This document shows positions 10,532-20,100 of a stretch of DNA of 59,369 nt, in pieces. Source of the stretch: Clostridium sp. (GTDB taxonomy: Bacteria > Bacillota > Clostridia > Oscillospirales > Acutalibacteraceae); contig JAMPGU010000010.1 in NCBI GenBank assembly GCA_023663865.1, positions 1 to 59,369 on the forward strand, written 5' to 3'. Both the position numbers and the translations under genes were made by a program. The notes under the pieces were generated by a model. The model made no database searches, had not been told where the DNA came from, and saw nothing but the letters and a program-made list of their open reading frames with translations. Positions within the stretch are counted from its first letter, which is position 1. Each line of letters begins with the position of its first letter.

Positions 10532-10565
10532 GGGTACTGTAAAATTGCAGTGCCTCATTTTTAAT
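10532..10565 (+). terminator. Hairpin terminator after the acetyltransferase
   Basis: GGGGTACTGT and GCAGTGCCTC form a 10-bp stem with some G-U pairs and a 6-base AAAATT loop, followed by ATTTTTAATTT. It separates the GNAT gene from the pst promoter. Confidence 0.65.
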
Positions 10566-10620
10566 TTACACAGGATTAACACAAAGTGACTTTTGGAATT
10601 AACATACACAGATATATACT
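10565..10620 (+). promoter_or_regulatory. Candidate PhoP box and promoter of the pst operon
   Basis: TTTACA (10565) and TTAACA (10576) are spaced 11 bases apart, a degenerate copy falls near 10587 and TTAACA recurs at 10599, so the hexamers are in helical phase. This matches the B. subtilis PhoP pattern of TTWACA repeats about 11 bp apart at -60 to -20. TATACT at 10615-10620 can serve as -10, and there is no good -35, as usual for activator-dependent Pho promoters. Confidence 0.65.
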
Positions 10621-10665
10621 TTGAGTGTACTTAGGTACAAATAATTTATCGGAGGATAGAAGAAG

Positions 10666-11499
10666 ATGAAAAAAATGATTATCGTAGTAGTAGGAGTATT
10701 GGTAAGTGTATGTCTGATTGTCGGCATATTTGCAGGTTGCAACAGCAACAAGGCTGACAGTAAAAATGAGAAAATGACAGTATCAACAGACGGCTCAACA
10801 TCTATGGAAAAGGTTATGGGTTATCTCAGTGAGTCTTATATGGCAGACAATGATGTTACAGTTACATATAATCCGACAGGCTCAGGCGCAGGTATTCAGG
10901 CAGTATCTGAAGGCAGATGCGACATAGGTCTTGCAAGCCGTAACTTAAAGGACGAAGAAAAGGCAAGCCTGAATGAAACCGTTATTGCTATTGACGGAAT
11001 TGCTGTTATTGTAAACAATGAAAATCCTGTTTCAGACCTGACTATTGAACAAATTGCAGGCATTTACAAGGGTGAAATCACAAACTGGAAGGAGCTTGGT
11101 GGCACTGATGCACCAATTGTTTTAATTGGCAGAGAGGCTGCATCAGGTACAAGGGATGGCTTTGAGTCAATTACAGGCACTGAGGATTTGTGCAAATATT
11201 CTCAGGAGCTGACCTCAACAGGTGATGTTGTGCAGACTGTTTCATCAAACCCGAATGCAATCGGTTATGCCTCACTTGCTTCTGTTGGTGACACGGTTAA
11301 GGCTCTCAAGGTTGAGGGTGTAATGCCGACAACCGAAACCATTCAGAACGGCGAATACAAAATTCAGCGTAACTTCGTGTTCGTTACAAAAAAAGACAAA
11401 CAGCTCAGTGATGCAGCACAGAAATTCTTTGACTTTGCAGCAAGCAGTCAGGCAGATGAGCTCATCGTTAAGGCAGGAGCAGTTCCTGTAAAGAGATAG
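10666..11499 (+). CDS. pstS: Phosphate-binding lipoprotein of the Pst ABC transporter
   Basis: This 277-aa protein captures phosphate outside the membrane. A signal peptide with the lipobox IFAGC ends at about Cys25, so it is lipid-anchored. The phosphate-contacting segments are recognisable: STDGSTSMEK, the NPTGSGAGIQAV loop, DIGLASR and the GREAASGTRDGFE loop. Length matches short Gram-positive PstS proteins. The ATG at 10666 follows a GGAGG sequence. It is the first gene of the pst cluster, downstream of phased TTWACA boxes, so expression should rise under phosphate starvation. Confidence 0.96.
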   Translation: MKKMIIVVVGVLVSVCLIVGIFAGCNSNKADSKNEKMTVSTDGSTSMEKVMGYLSESYMADNDVTVTYNPTGSGAGIQAVSEGRCDIGLASRNLKDEEKASLNETVIAIDGIAVIVNNENPVSDLTIEQIAGIYKGEITNWKELGGTDAPIVLIGREAASGTRDGFESITGTEDLCKYSQELTSTGDVVQTVSSNPNAIGYASLASVGDTVKALKVEGVMPTTETIQNGEYKIQRNFVFVTKKDKQLSDAAQKFFDFAASSQADELIVKAGAVPVKR

Positions 11500-11507
11500 G
11501 CTGCAGT

Positions 11508-12383
11508 ATGAAACAATTAAAGAACACGGCAGACCTTATTGAAAAGGCAATCAAATTCATATTCACAGTATGTGGTTTTCTGGTGATAGCTTTTGTACTG
11601 ATGATAACAGTGTTTCTCGTTATCAACGGTCTGCCTGCAATAAAAGAAATCGGTTTTTCAGATTTTTTCTTAAATACTAAATGGGCATCGACTGCTGCAC
11701 CTGCATCCTACGGAATACTTCCGTTTGTTATGTCATCTGTTTACGGCACTTTAGGTGCAGTGATTATTGGCGTACCGATCGGAATAATGTGTGCTGTTTT
11801 CATTGCAAAGTCAGCGCCACCGAAAATTGCAAAGGTTGTCAGCAGTGCTGTTGATTTACTTTCAGGTATACCGTCTGTTATATATGGACTTTTAGGTATG
11901 ATTATTATTGTGCCGTTGGTAAGAGAACTATTTGATATACCTGACGGGGCAAATATGTTTTCGGCAATTATAGTGCTGTCTGTAATGATTCTGCCGTCAG
12001 TGATTTCAGTATCGCAAACGGCAATTGATACAGTGCCAACAGAATATGAGGAGGCGTCACTCGCCCTTGGAGCAACAAAAACGGAAACAGTATTTAAGGT
12101 TACTTTACCGGCAGCAAAAAGCGGGATTGTTACAGCGGTTATTCTTGGTATCGGCAGAGCAATCGGCGAGGCTATGGCAGTTATGATGGTTGCAGGAAAT
12201 GTAGCAAATATGCCGAGTATATTCAAAAGTGTACGCTTTCTCACCACTGCTGTTGCAAGTGAAATGGCTTATTCGTCAGGATTGCAACGGCAGGCACTGT
12301 TTTCTATTGCACTTGTGTTGTTTCTGTTCATAATGGCAATTAATATTATTTTGAATGCTACTGTCAAGAAAAACAAGGAGTGA
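11508..12383 (+). CDS. pstC: Phosphate ABC transporter permease PstC
   Basis: This 291-aa inner-membrane permease forms the phosphate channel with PstA. It has about six transmembrane helices. The DLLSGIPSVIYGLLGM region and the EEASLALGATKTETVFKVTLPAA coupling loop (EAA motif) are characteristic. The ATG at 11508 lies eight bases after the pstS stop. The stop codon overlaps the ribosome binding region of pstA. Confidence 0.95.
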   Translation: MKQLKNTADLIEKAIKFIFTVCGFLVIAFVLMITVFLVINGLPAIKEIGFSDFFLNTKWASTAAPASYGILPFVMSSVYGTLGAVIIGVPIGIMCAVFIAKSAPPKIAKVVSSAVDLLSGIPSVIYGLLGMIIIVPLVRELFDIPDGANMFSAIIVLSVMILPSVISVSQTAIDTVPTEYEEASLALGATKTETVFKVTLPAAKSGIVTAVILGIGRAIGEAMAVMMVAGNVANMPSIFKSVRFLTTAVASEMAYSSGLQRQALFSIALVLFLFIMAINIILNATVKKNKE

Positions 12384-12388
12384 GCATA

Positions 12389-13255
12389 GTGAACGATAAA
12401 ATATCCAAAAAAAGAAAGCTTAAAATCGGCTTTCTGAACACACTTGTCTATCTCTCGGCAGGCATAATTGTGCTTATGCTCATCAGCATAATCGGTTATA
12501 TTTTATACAGAGGTATACCGAATCTGTCGCTTGAATTCCTCACAACAACACCAAGCCTTATTAATGATAAAACAGGCATTCTGCCAAATATTCTCAATAC
12601 GGTTTATATTATTTTGATGACGCTTGTTATTGTTGTTCCACTCGGTATAGGTGCAGCAATATATCTTAATGAATATGCAAGAAATAAAAAATTTGTTAGA
12701 ATTATTGAACTTGCAACCGAAACCTTGGCAGGCATTCCCTCCATCATTTACGGTCTTGTCGGAATGCTGATATTTGTGCAGTTCTGCTCTCTCGGTACAA
12801 GCCTTATTGCAGGTGCACTGACACTTGTAATTATGACACTGCCGACAATTATCAGAACAACGCAGGAAAGCCTGAAAACTGTGCCGAATAGTTATCGTGA
12901 GGGAGCATTTGCTCTTGGTGCAGGCAAATGGCATACCATACGCACTGTAGTTCTGCCGAGTGCTGTTGACGGCATCGTAACGGGATGTATTTTATCCGTT
13001 GGCAGAATTATTGGTGAAAGTGCTGCACTGTTATTTACAGCCGGAATGGCAAATAATTTGTTCTATATTTTTGAAAGTGTTTTGCCTGAAAAAGCAGGAT
13101 CAACACTCACGGTTGCTCTTTATGTTTATGCAAAGGAGCGAGGAGAATTTGACACGGCCTTTGCAATCGCAGTTATACTTTTGATGCTGACCTTTATCAT
13201 AAATCTGTCTGCAAAATCAGCAGGCAAAATGCTCAAAAAAAGGAGGGAAAGATAG
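12389..13255 (+). CDS. pstA: Phosphate ABC transporter permease PstA
   Basis: This second permease subunit (about 288 aa) has six hydrophobic helices, the [16 protein letters not shown] segment and an EAA-type loop [22 protein letters not shown] place the start at GTG 12389 because AAGGAG (12375-12380) lies eight bases before it; an in-frame GTG at 12380 overlaps that ribosome binding site. The stop codon overlaps the GTG of pstB by one base. Confidence 0.94.
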   Translation: MNDKISKKRKLKIGFLNTLVYLSAGIIVLMLISIIGYILYRGIPNLSLEFLTTTPSLINDKTGILPNILNTVYIILMTLVIVVPLGIGAAIYLNEYARNKKFVRIIELATETLAGIPSIIYGLVGMLIFVQFCSLGTSLIAGALTLVIMTLPTIIRTTQESLKTVPNSYREGAFALGAGKWHTIRTVVLPSAVDGIVTGCILSVGRIIGESAALLFTAGMANNLFYIFESVLPEKAGSTLTVALYVYAKERGEFDTAFAIAVILLMLTFIINLSAKSAGKMLKKRRER

Positions 13256-14007
13256 TGGCGAGTATTATCAAAGCCGAAAACCTTAATCTGTGGTATGGTG
13301 AAAATCACGCATTAAAGAATATAAATATTGAAATAGCAGAAAAACAGATTACTGCCCTTATCGGGCCGAGTGGCTGCGGTAAATCAACCTTTTTGAAAAC
13401 GCTTAACCGTATGAATGATTTGGTTGAGGGGTGCAGAATTGAGGGCAATATTTATATAAACGATAACGATATTTATAAAAGTGTTGATATAAATATTTTA
13501 AGAAAAAATGTAGGTATGGTGTTTCAAAAGCCTAACCCTTTCCCTATGAGCATTTATGATAACATTGCTTATGGTCCGAGAATACATGGTATAAAGTCAA
13601 AGTTCAAGCTTGATGAAATTGTTGAACGCTCATTAAAGCATGCTGCAATATGGGATGAATGTAAGGACAGACTAAAGAAAAGTGCACTCAGTATGAGTGG
13701 TGGTCAGCAGCAAAGGCTTTGCATTGCAAGGGCGCTTGCAGTTGAGCCGAAAATACTCCTTATGGACGAGCCAACTTCGGCACTTGATCCTATTTCAACC
13801 TCTAAAATAGAGAAACTTACTATGGAGTTAAGAAAAAATTATACAATCATTATTGTTACACATAATATGCAGCAGGCAATGAGAATTGCTGATAAAACAG
13901 CCTTTTTTCTGCTTGGTGAAATGGTGGAGTATGACAATACGGATAAAATTTTTAATAATCCGATTGATGAGCGAACAAAGAGTTATATCGGTGGAAGATT
14001 TGGTTGA
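13255..14007 (+). CDS. pstB: Phosphate ABC transporter ATP-binding protein PstB
   Basis: This 250-aa ATPase drives phosphate import through PstCA. Walker A is GPSGCGKST, the ABC signature is [10 protein letters not shown], Walker B is [13 protein letters not shown], and the switch His is in [12 protein letters not shown]. The opening [15 protein letters not shown] is typical of PstB. The GTG start at 13255 follows a GGAGG sequence. PhoU, which usually follows pstB, is not here; the regulator gene comes next. Confidence 0.97.
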   Translation: MASIIKAENLNLWYGENHALKNINIEIAEKQITALIGPSGCGKSTFLKTLNRMNDLVEGCRIEGNIYINDNDIYKSVDINILRKNVGMVFQKPNPFPMSIYDNIAYGPRIHGIKSKFKLDEIVERSLKHAAIWDECKDRLKKSALSMSGGQQQRLCIARALAVEPKILLMDEPTSALDPISTSKIEKLTMELRKNYTIIIVTHNMQQAMRIADKTAFFLLGEMVEYDNTDKIFNNPIDERTKSYIGGRFG

Positions 14008-14051
14008 TAATCAGCGTTGATAGTTTTATAATGAAATCAGAGGTGACAGTT

Positions 14052-14732
14052 ATGATATTTTTTCTTGAAGATGATGACAATATTCGCAAGCTCGTATGCT
14101 ATGCACTGCATAAGGAGGGATATGATATTGAAGGTTTTGAAAAGCCGTCATTGTTTTGGACTCGTCTTGATGAGGAAATCCCACAGCTTATACTCCTTGA
14201 CATTATGCTGCCTGAGGAGGATGGACTGTCAGTCCTCAAAAAATTGCAGAACAATAAAAAGCACAGTGATATTCCAGTCATTATGATTACGGCAAAAAAC
14301 AGCGAGTTTGACAAGGCAACAGGGCTTGACCTCGGTGCAGATGATTATATCGCAAAGCCGTTTGGAATGGTTGAATTTGTTTCAAGAGTCCGTGCTGTTC
14401 TTCGCCGTTATGAAAAAACAAAAAGTAAGAATAATATCTATAAAAATAATGACTTTTTTGTTGATTTTGAAAAGCATATTATCAAGGTATCAGGTGAATC
14501 GATAGAGCTTTCATACAAAGAATATACACTTTTGTCCGTACTGTTAAGGGCAGACGGAAATGTAGTAACGAGGGACGAGCTTTTAACAAAGGTGTGGGGC
14601 GAATATTATGAAGAATCACGCACTCTTGATGTTCACATAAGAAAGCTCAGGGTTAAGCTCAAACAGGCAGGTGCCTGCATAAAAACAGTTAAAAATATCG
14701 GCTATCAGTTTGTAGGAGATCATAATGAATAA
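14052..14732 (+). CDS. phoP: OmpR/PhoB-family response regulator (PhoP-like)
   Basis: This 226-aa regulator is expected to control the pst operon. The receiver domain (1-120) has acidic residues EDDD near position 7-9, the phosphoacceptor Asp50 in LLDIMLP, and Lys in AKPF. The winged-helix DNA-binding domain (about 130-226) shows LSYKEYTLL and the TRDELLTKVWG and VDVHIRKLR-like segments of OmpR regulators. The ATG at 14052 has GAGGTGA upstream; the frame opens earlier, at 14004, but without that signal. It overlaps the following kinase gene by eight bases. Confidence 0.92.
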   Translation: MIFFLEDDDNIRKLVCYALHKEGYDIEGFEKPSLFWTRLDEEIPQLILLDIMLPEEDGLSVLKKLQNNKKHSDIPVIMITAKNSEFDKATGLDLGADDYIAKPFGMVEFVSRVRAVLRRYEKTKSKNNIYKNNDFFVDFEKHIIKVSGESIELSYKEYTLLSVLLRADGNVVTRDELLTKVWGEYYEESRTLDVHIRKLRVKLKQAGACIKTVKNIGYQFVGDHNE

Positions 14733-16353
14733 AAAAATATTTCGTTCAAGTGTTGCTGTCGCTCTCGTTGTTCTGCTTTCAAGTATAGTGCTGATAATGG
14801 GCATTCTGTTTCAGTATTTTGAAAATCAGCTGCAAAGCGAGCTTGAAAGCGAGGCAAATTACATTGCCTATGCTGTTGAAAATCAAGGCGTTGATTACAT
14901 CAATAATTTCACCAACAGCAGTAAGAGAATAACACTTATTTCGCCTGATGGTGATGTACTTGCTGATACCTCTGCTGATAAATCAGAGCTCGATGATCAT
15001 TCTAATCGTCAAGAGGTTGTTGAGGCACTTAAAAACGGCAGTGGCAAAAGTGTTCGTTATTCCAAGACCCTGGCAGAAAAAACAATTTATTATGCGCTTA
15101 AAATGAGTGACGGCAATGTTCTTCGTGTTTCAACAACACAGTATACCGTGGCAGTAATCATAATAAGTTTGATTCAGCCGATACTAATTGTGTTTGTTAT
15201 AGCCATTGCATTGTCCTTTGTGCTGTCGCAAAGGGTATCAAAAGCAATCATCAAGCCTATCAACGAGCTTGATCTTGACAATCCGTCAAGCAATGAGCCG
15301 TATGACGAGCTTGCACCTCTGCTCAGAAAAATATCAAAGCAAAAGAAAACGATTGAAAATCAAATAAAAGAGGCAAAGCAAAAACAGGAGGAGTTCAGGC
15401 TCATAACTGAAAATATGAAAGAGGGCTTTCTTGTTGTAGATAGGCACACAAATCTGCTGACCTATAACCATTCTGCGTCCGTCATTCTTGATATTGATAG
15501 TGATGATTGCCTTGATAATTTCAAAGAGGTTATAGGTAAAGCTCTTGACGGCAAGCGTGCTGAAAGTGATTTAACGCTGGGCGAAACAAATTATAATCTT
15601 ATCGCAAATCCTGTGTTTGAAGATGAGGAAATAATTGGCGCGGTTATCATCATTATTGATGTAACGGAAAGTGTTAAGCGTGAGCAATTAAGAAGAGAGT
15701 TTACCTCAAATGTTTCTCACGAGTTGAAAACTCCACTGACATCTATATCAGGCTTTGCCGAAATGCTCAAGGCAGGCGATGCACCCAACTCGGTTATAAC
15801 TGATTTTTCAAAATCCATTTACGATGAGGCACAAAGACTAATCACCCTTGTAAATGATATTATCAAAATATCCGAACTTGATGAAAATAATATTCAGGCT
15901 GAAAAGGAAAAGGTTGATTTGTTTGAACTTTCAGCAGATATAATAAAACGCCTGTCACCTGTAGCAAATAAAAAAAATATCAAGCTAAATCTAATCGGTG
16001 AGAGTACATCAGTAATAGGTACGGAAAAAATACTTGATGAGATGATATATAATCTCTGCGACAATGCGATTAAATATAACATTGACGGCGGAACGGTTGA
16101 TGTAATAATCAGTGAAAGCAGCCGTCATATCAGGTTAACTGTAAGGGATACAGGAATTGGTATACCTCAGTCAGAGCAGGAACGCATATTTGAACGATTT
16201 TACCGTGTTGATAAAAGTCATTCAAAGGCAATCGGAGGCACGGGATTAGGACTTTCAATTGTAAAGCACGCAGCTATTTACCACAATGCAAAAATTGAAC
16301 TCAAAAGCGAACCGGGTAAAGGCACATCAGTAATAATAATTTTCAAAAAATAA
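14725..16353 (+). CDS. phoR: PhoR-like membrane sensor histidine kinase
   Basis: This 542-aa kinase is the partner of the PhoP-like regulator. Two transmembrane helices (about 8-30 and 143-168) flank an extracellular domain of about 110 residues. A PAS domain lies at about 225-320. The HisKA motif FTSNVSHELKTPLTS carries the phosphorylated His332. The ATPase domain has NLCDNAIKYN (N-box), DTGIGIP (G1), FERFYRVDKSHS and GGTGLGLSIVKH (G2). The layout is that of PhoR/WalK-type kinases. With PstSCAB upstream it probably responds to phosphate supply. Without PhoU, the usual coupling partner, signalling from the transporter may differ or phoU may lie elsewhere. Confidence 0.9.
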   Translation: MNKKIFRSSVAVALVVLLSSIVLIMGILFQYFENQLQSELESEANYIAYAVENQGVDYINNFTNSSKRITLISPDGDVLADTSADKSELDDHSNRQEVVEALKNGSGKSVRYSKTLAEKTIYYALKMSDGNVLRVSTTQYTVAVIIISLIQPILIVFVIAIALSFVLSQRVSKAIIKPINELDLDNPSSNEPYDELAPLLRKISKQKKTIENQIKEAKQKQEEFRLITENMKEGFLVVDRHTNLLTYNHSASVILDIDSDDCLDNFKEVIGKALDGKRAESDLTLGETNYNLIANPVFEDEEIIGAVIIIIDVTESVKREQLRREFTSNVSHELKTPLTSISGFAEMLKAGDAPNSVITDFSKSIYDEAQRLITLVNDIIKISELDENNIQAEKEKVDLFELSADIIKRLSPVANKKNIKLNLIGESTSVIGTEKILDEMIYNLCDNAIKYNIDGGTVDVIISESSRHIRLTVRDTGIGIPQSEQERIFERFYRVDKSHSKAIGGTGLGLSIVKHAAIYHNAKIELKSEPGKGTSVIIIFKK

Positions 16354-16360
16354 CATAGTA

Positions 16361-16392
16361 TAACGGCACTTGGATTTCCCCAAGTGCCGTTA
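16361..16392. terminator. Bidirectional hairpin terminator
   Basis: TAACGGCACTTGG and CCAAGTGCCGTTA form a perfect 13-bp stem with a 6-base loop. It ends the pst-pho operon on the plus strand and the TnpV gene on the minus strand. Confidence 0.8.
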
Positions 16393-16395
16393 TGT

Positions 16396-16773
16396 TTATA
16401 TAGTGTATATTAAGTTTTTATATATTATCTCCCTTGCTTGATTAGCAATATTGTTCATCGTACCAACCCAAGTTATCATATTGTCAGCTTTAAGCTGTTC
16501 CGTTATGCCCTGTTGTTTCGCAAATTGTTTGATAAGTCGGTTATACATTTCTGTTGCCTGAACATCTACATCGTGCAAATATGAATTAAGCTTACATTGA
16601 GTCAGCAAATTGTAATAGATAACTCTATGATATTCTTTTAAATACTCCTTATGCCTCTGTCCCCAAATACCTATCTCATAATTTGTATCAGTTGATACTA
16701 ATGCAGGAACTTTAATATCTCCAACTTCAATATAATTTCCGTTTAACTCTTCATATAATGATTTCTCTTTCAT
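16396..16773 (-). CDS. tnpV: TnpV-family transposon protein, isolated copy
   Basis: This 125-aa protein matches the TnpV family of Tn4451-like elements: it opens MKEKSLYEELNGNY, has the IGIWGQRHKEYLKEY block and ends with ITWVGTMNNIANQAREIIYKNLIY. TnpV is thought to have a recombination-directionality or accessory role. I chose the ATG at 16773, which follows AAGGAG, over the ATG 20 codons upstream, because the family starts at this point. The other Tn4451-type genes of the window are about 7 kb to the left, on the other side of the pst-pho operon. It may be a remnant, or part of a larger element that carries that operon. Confidence 0.85.
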   Translation of the reverse strand: MKEKSLYEELNGNYIEVGDIKVPALVSTDTNYEIGIWGQRHKEYLKEYHRVIYYNLLTQCKLNSYLHDVDVQATEMYNRLIKQFAKQQGITEQLKADNMITWVGTMNNIANQAREIIYKNLIYTI

Positions 16774-16944
16774 TGCATTAATCTCCTTTAAAATTAAAAT
16801 ATTGATTACTGCAATATACTGTTTGATTGTCATTACCTTTTACAAATTTTTGAAACCTTCTTTATGGGACATTAACTAAAGTTTTTACAGCTCTTTTTTA
16901 TTTGTTTATTTTACACAGTGTGCAAGAAATTTAAGACGCAAAAA

Positions 16945-16966
16945 GAGGCGGCATTGCTGCCGCCTC
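16945..16966 (-). terminator. Terminator of the dockerin-operon and peptide gene
   Basis: On the minus strand GAGGCGGCA and TGCCGCCTC form a perfect 9-bp, GC-rich stem with a GCAA loop, followed by TTTTTGCG. It lies about 20 bases past the stop of the 35-aa peptide gene. Confidence 0.85.
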
Positions 16967-16986
16967 CCGATTTAGCCAACTAGGAA

Positions 16987-17094
16987 TTAACCCCAGAAGT
17001 TGCCTGTATCTTCAATAGGACCTGATGTTGTTACAACATCAACAGTCTTGAATTCCTCAACCTCAGCCATTGGCTTTGTATAAATCTCTTTCAT
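16987..17094 (-). CDS. 35-aa peptide of unknown function, C-terminal NFWG
   Basis: An ATG preceded by TTGGAGGA (good ribosome binding site) opens a 35-codon frame. The peptide starts MKEIYTKPMAEVEEF, then KTVDVVTTSG and ends EDTGNFWG. It has no Cys and no signal peptide. It begins 24 bases after the stop of the 1056-aa secreted protein and is followed by a strong terminator, so it is very likely the last gene of that operon. From memory, short peptides with a KPxxEVxxF...DVxTTSG layout occur in gut Clostridia, but I know no function. The sharp TTSG boundary followed by a short, different tail would fit a precursor peptide (leader plus core), but no modifying enzyme is nearby. Confidence 0.7.
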   Translation of the reverse strand: MKEIYTKPMAEVEEFKTVDVVTTSGPIEDTGNFWG

Positions 17095-17118
17095 TATTCT
17101 AATCCTCCAATAACAGAA

Positions 17119-20100
17119 TTAATACTTAACTGTCTGAGTATCAGCATAAATTACCTGAGTATTTCCATTGCCATCGATGAATGTCAGGAATGCACGAGCT
17201 GAAACTTCACCGCTCTGTGAACGGAGACCATAAGTTACGCTGAACTGGTCAGATGTTGTCTTACAGTAAACAGCCTTGATAGCTGACTGGTCAACATCTG
17301 CAAGCTTAACGTCACCAAGTTTACCGGCACCATAGATGAATCCAGCATTTACAAACTCAAAGCCCTCAAGTGAACGAGTAGCAAGGAATGTGAACTGCTC
17401 TGCACCTGGGTTACCAACGCGAGTTACCTTAACGTTAGCAACTGCAGGAGTAGCTGTTACGTTCTCCTTGAATGTTGGAACAACTGTTACGTCAGAACCT
17501 ACATAGAATGTGTAAGTATCGCCGTAAGCAACTGTTACACCATCAATTGTCCAAGCAGTAGCGCCTTCCTTAGTTACGGTTACCTGAGTATCATATGCGA
17601 TATCAGTAGCTACATTAGCAACAGTAGCGCCAGCAACTGTGATGTCACAAGTGTCAGCTGTTACTGTGTATAACTTAGCTTCATTCTTTGTGTACTGAGC
17701 AGAGATTGTTGCATCTGCAGTAAGAGCAGCAATTTCTTCAGCTGTTAATGACCAAGCGCCATCAACATAACCAGCACGCTCTGGAACAGCAGGAACTGTT
17801 ACATCAGCGCCTGTTGCAACTGTCTGAGTGCTTACAATGTTGCCATAAGCATCAACGAATGTTACTACGAAAGCACCATCCTCAACAGCAGCGAATACTG
17901 GTGTGTAAGTGATGTTAGCCTGTGCAATTGTTGTGTACTCAGCATCTGTAGATACTGTTGTAGCACCATTTGCAATCCAGCCAAGGAACTCAGCACCCTG
18001 AGTAGCTGTAGCTACAAGCTTAACTTCCTTACCAGCCTCAACCTTAATAGTTGCGCCGTTTGTTACATCAACACCGTTAAGTGTTACTGTACCAAGATCC
18101 TGAGCATCAACTGTTACGTCGAAACCAGCGATCATTGGGATAACCTCAACGTCCTTAGAAATCTCAGTACCACAAACTGTACAATTTACAGTTGTTGTGA
18201 TTGAGCCCTCTGTTGTAAGAGTAGCGTCAACCTTCTCTACAACAGCCTCACCAGGAGTATGAGCGATCATAGGAACTGTCTCACCCTTAGTGATAACAGC
18301 GCCGCAGTCCTTACATACAACATCACCAGTGTAACCCTCAGCTGTGCAAGTAGCAGCCTTAACGTTTGCTAACTCATCAGCAGCTACGTGCTCTGTCATA
18401 GGAACTTCTTCTGTCTTTGTATCAATAACATTTCCACAAACTGTGCAAGATGTTGTGATAGTCTTAGAACCAACAGTTGTGCAAGTTGGAGCTACTGTTA
18501 CGTTTTCAACTGGAGTACCAGCAGTATGATCAATCATATCTGTCTCAGTACCCTTAGTGATAACAGCGCCGCAATCCTTACATACAACGTCACCTGTGTA
18601 ACCCTTAGCTGTGCAAGTAGCATCCTTAACGTTTGCTAACTCATCAGCAGCTGTGTGAGCTGTCATAGGAATTTCTTCTGTTGTTTCAGAAACAACATTA
18701 CCGCAAACATCACATGTTACTGTGATTGTCTTAGAACCAACAGCTGTACAAGTAGCAGCCTTTGTTACGTTCTCTGTAGTTGTCTTGTCACCGGTGTGAG
18801 CGCAAGTAAGAGCGTCTACCTTCTCAGTATAGCTGTTACCGCAAGCACATGTGTAAGTGTCAAGACCTTCCTTGTTAATCTCAGGAAGAACAGTGTGCTT
18901 AACTTCGAACTTACAGTTCTGAGTCTCAGTTGTTCCGCAATCATTTACGCAAGCAACTGTATGAGTCTTATCTGTTGCAGGAGTTAATGTACCTGTGTAG
19001 TCATGGCCAAGTGCCTTAGTTGCTGTACCGGCTGTGATAACAGTACCACAATCCTTACATACAACGTCACCTGTGTAACCAGCCTCTGTACAAGTAGCAG
19101 TCTTAACGTCTACCTTATCAGCAGCAGGTGTGTGGCCAGTTGCCTTAATAACTGAACCAGCTTCCATAACCTCGCCGCAATCTGCACATACTACATCACC
19201 GGTATAACCGGCTTCTGTACATGTAGCAGCTTTAACGTTTGCCTTTTCAGCAGCAGCTGTATGAGTATGGCTGGTTGAACCAGCAGAATAGTTATCCCAA
19301 ACAACTGGCATTACAGCGAATACGTCATACTGAGAAGCTGTACCAATGTATGCAATACCATCTTCACATTCAGCTGTGTTGTATGGCTGAATATAAGTAC
19401 CCTCAACACCGTTTGCAAGGTTATGCTCTGTGATGTGGAATACATCTGAAAGGTCACAATCCTTAAGTACTTCGAATACCATTGTACCCATAAATACGCC
19501 GTACTTACCGAAGCTGCGCTCACCGGTAGCATTTGAACCGATGTACTGAGATGCACGCTCTAATCCTGAACCGGCACTTGCACCAGTACCCTGGATGTAG
19601 AATGTACCTGCACTCTTATCACAAACAGCATTACCGATTGTAAGGCAGTCTGTCATATATTTAGCACCATTGCAGAGCCAGCCCTGGGTAGTATTTGTTA
19701 CTTCTGCCCATGGGTCGTTAGCTGTAGCAGGAGTAGCTGCAGGCTTACGTGTATAACGTGAAGGCATCAGGTACTTATTATCAAAAGTACCAACTAACTG
19801 CATAGTATTAACAAGGTCTATACCACCCATTTCGACGCTGACAGCAATACGCTGACCAGCTTCTAACTGAGCAGGGTTAAGGAGCTTACCGTCATTAACC
19901 ATCTTGTCGTAATCGTAAGTAGCACTATAACCATAACAAGCATTATAGTATGTTGCAAGCTCTGTAGGAGTCATGCCAGCCTTACCCATGCTTGTTGTAA
20001 TAATACCTAATACTGGCTTATAGTTATCACGAAGGTCAGGAACACCTGCACAGTCTGCGCCTGATTCGCCCAGCATATCACAGCCGGAACCGAACTCAAC

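Noticed and set aside
11741..12247. Long minus-strand frame opposite pstC
   Set aside because: It is a low-complexity shadow of a membrane-protein gene and has no ribosome binding site.
18150..19260. Zinc-finger DNA-binding protein
   Set aside because: The CxxC repeats are in a protein with a signal peptide; an extracellular location is far more likely than DNA binding.
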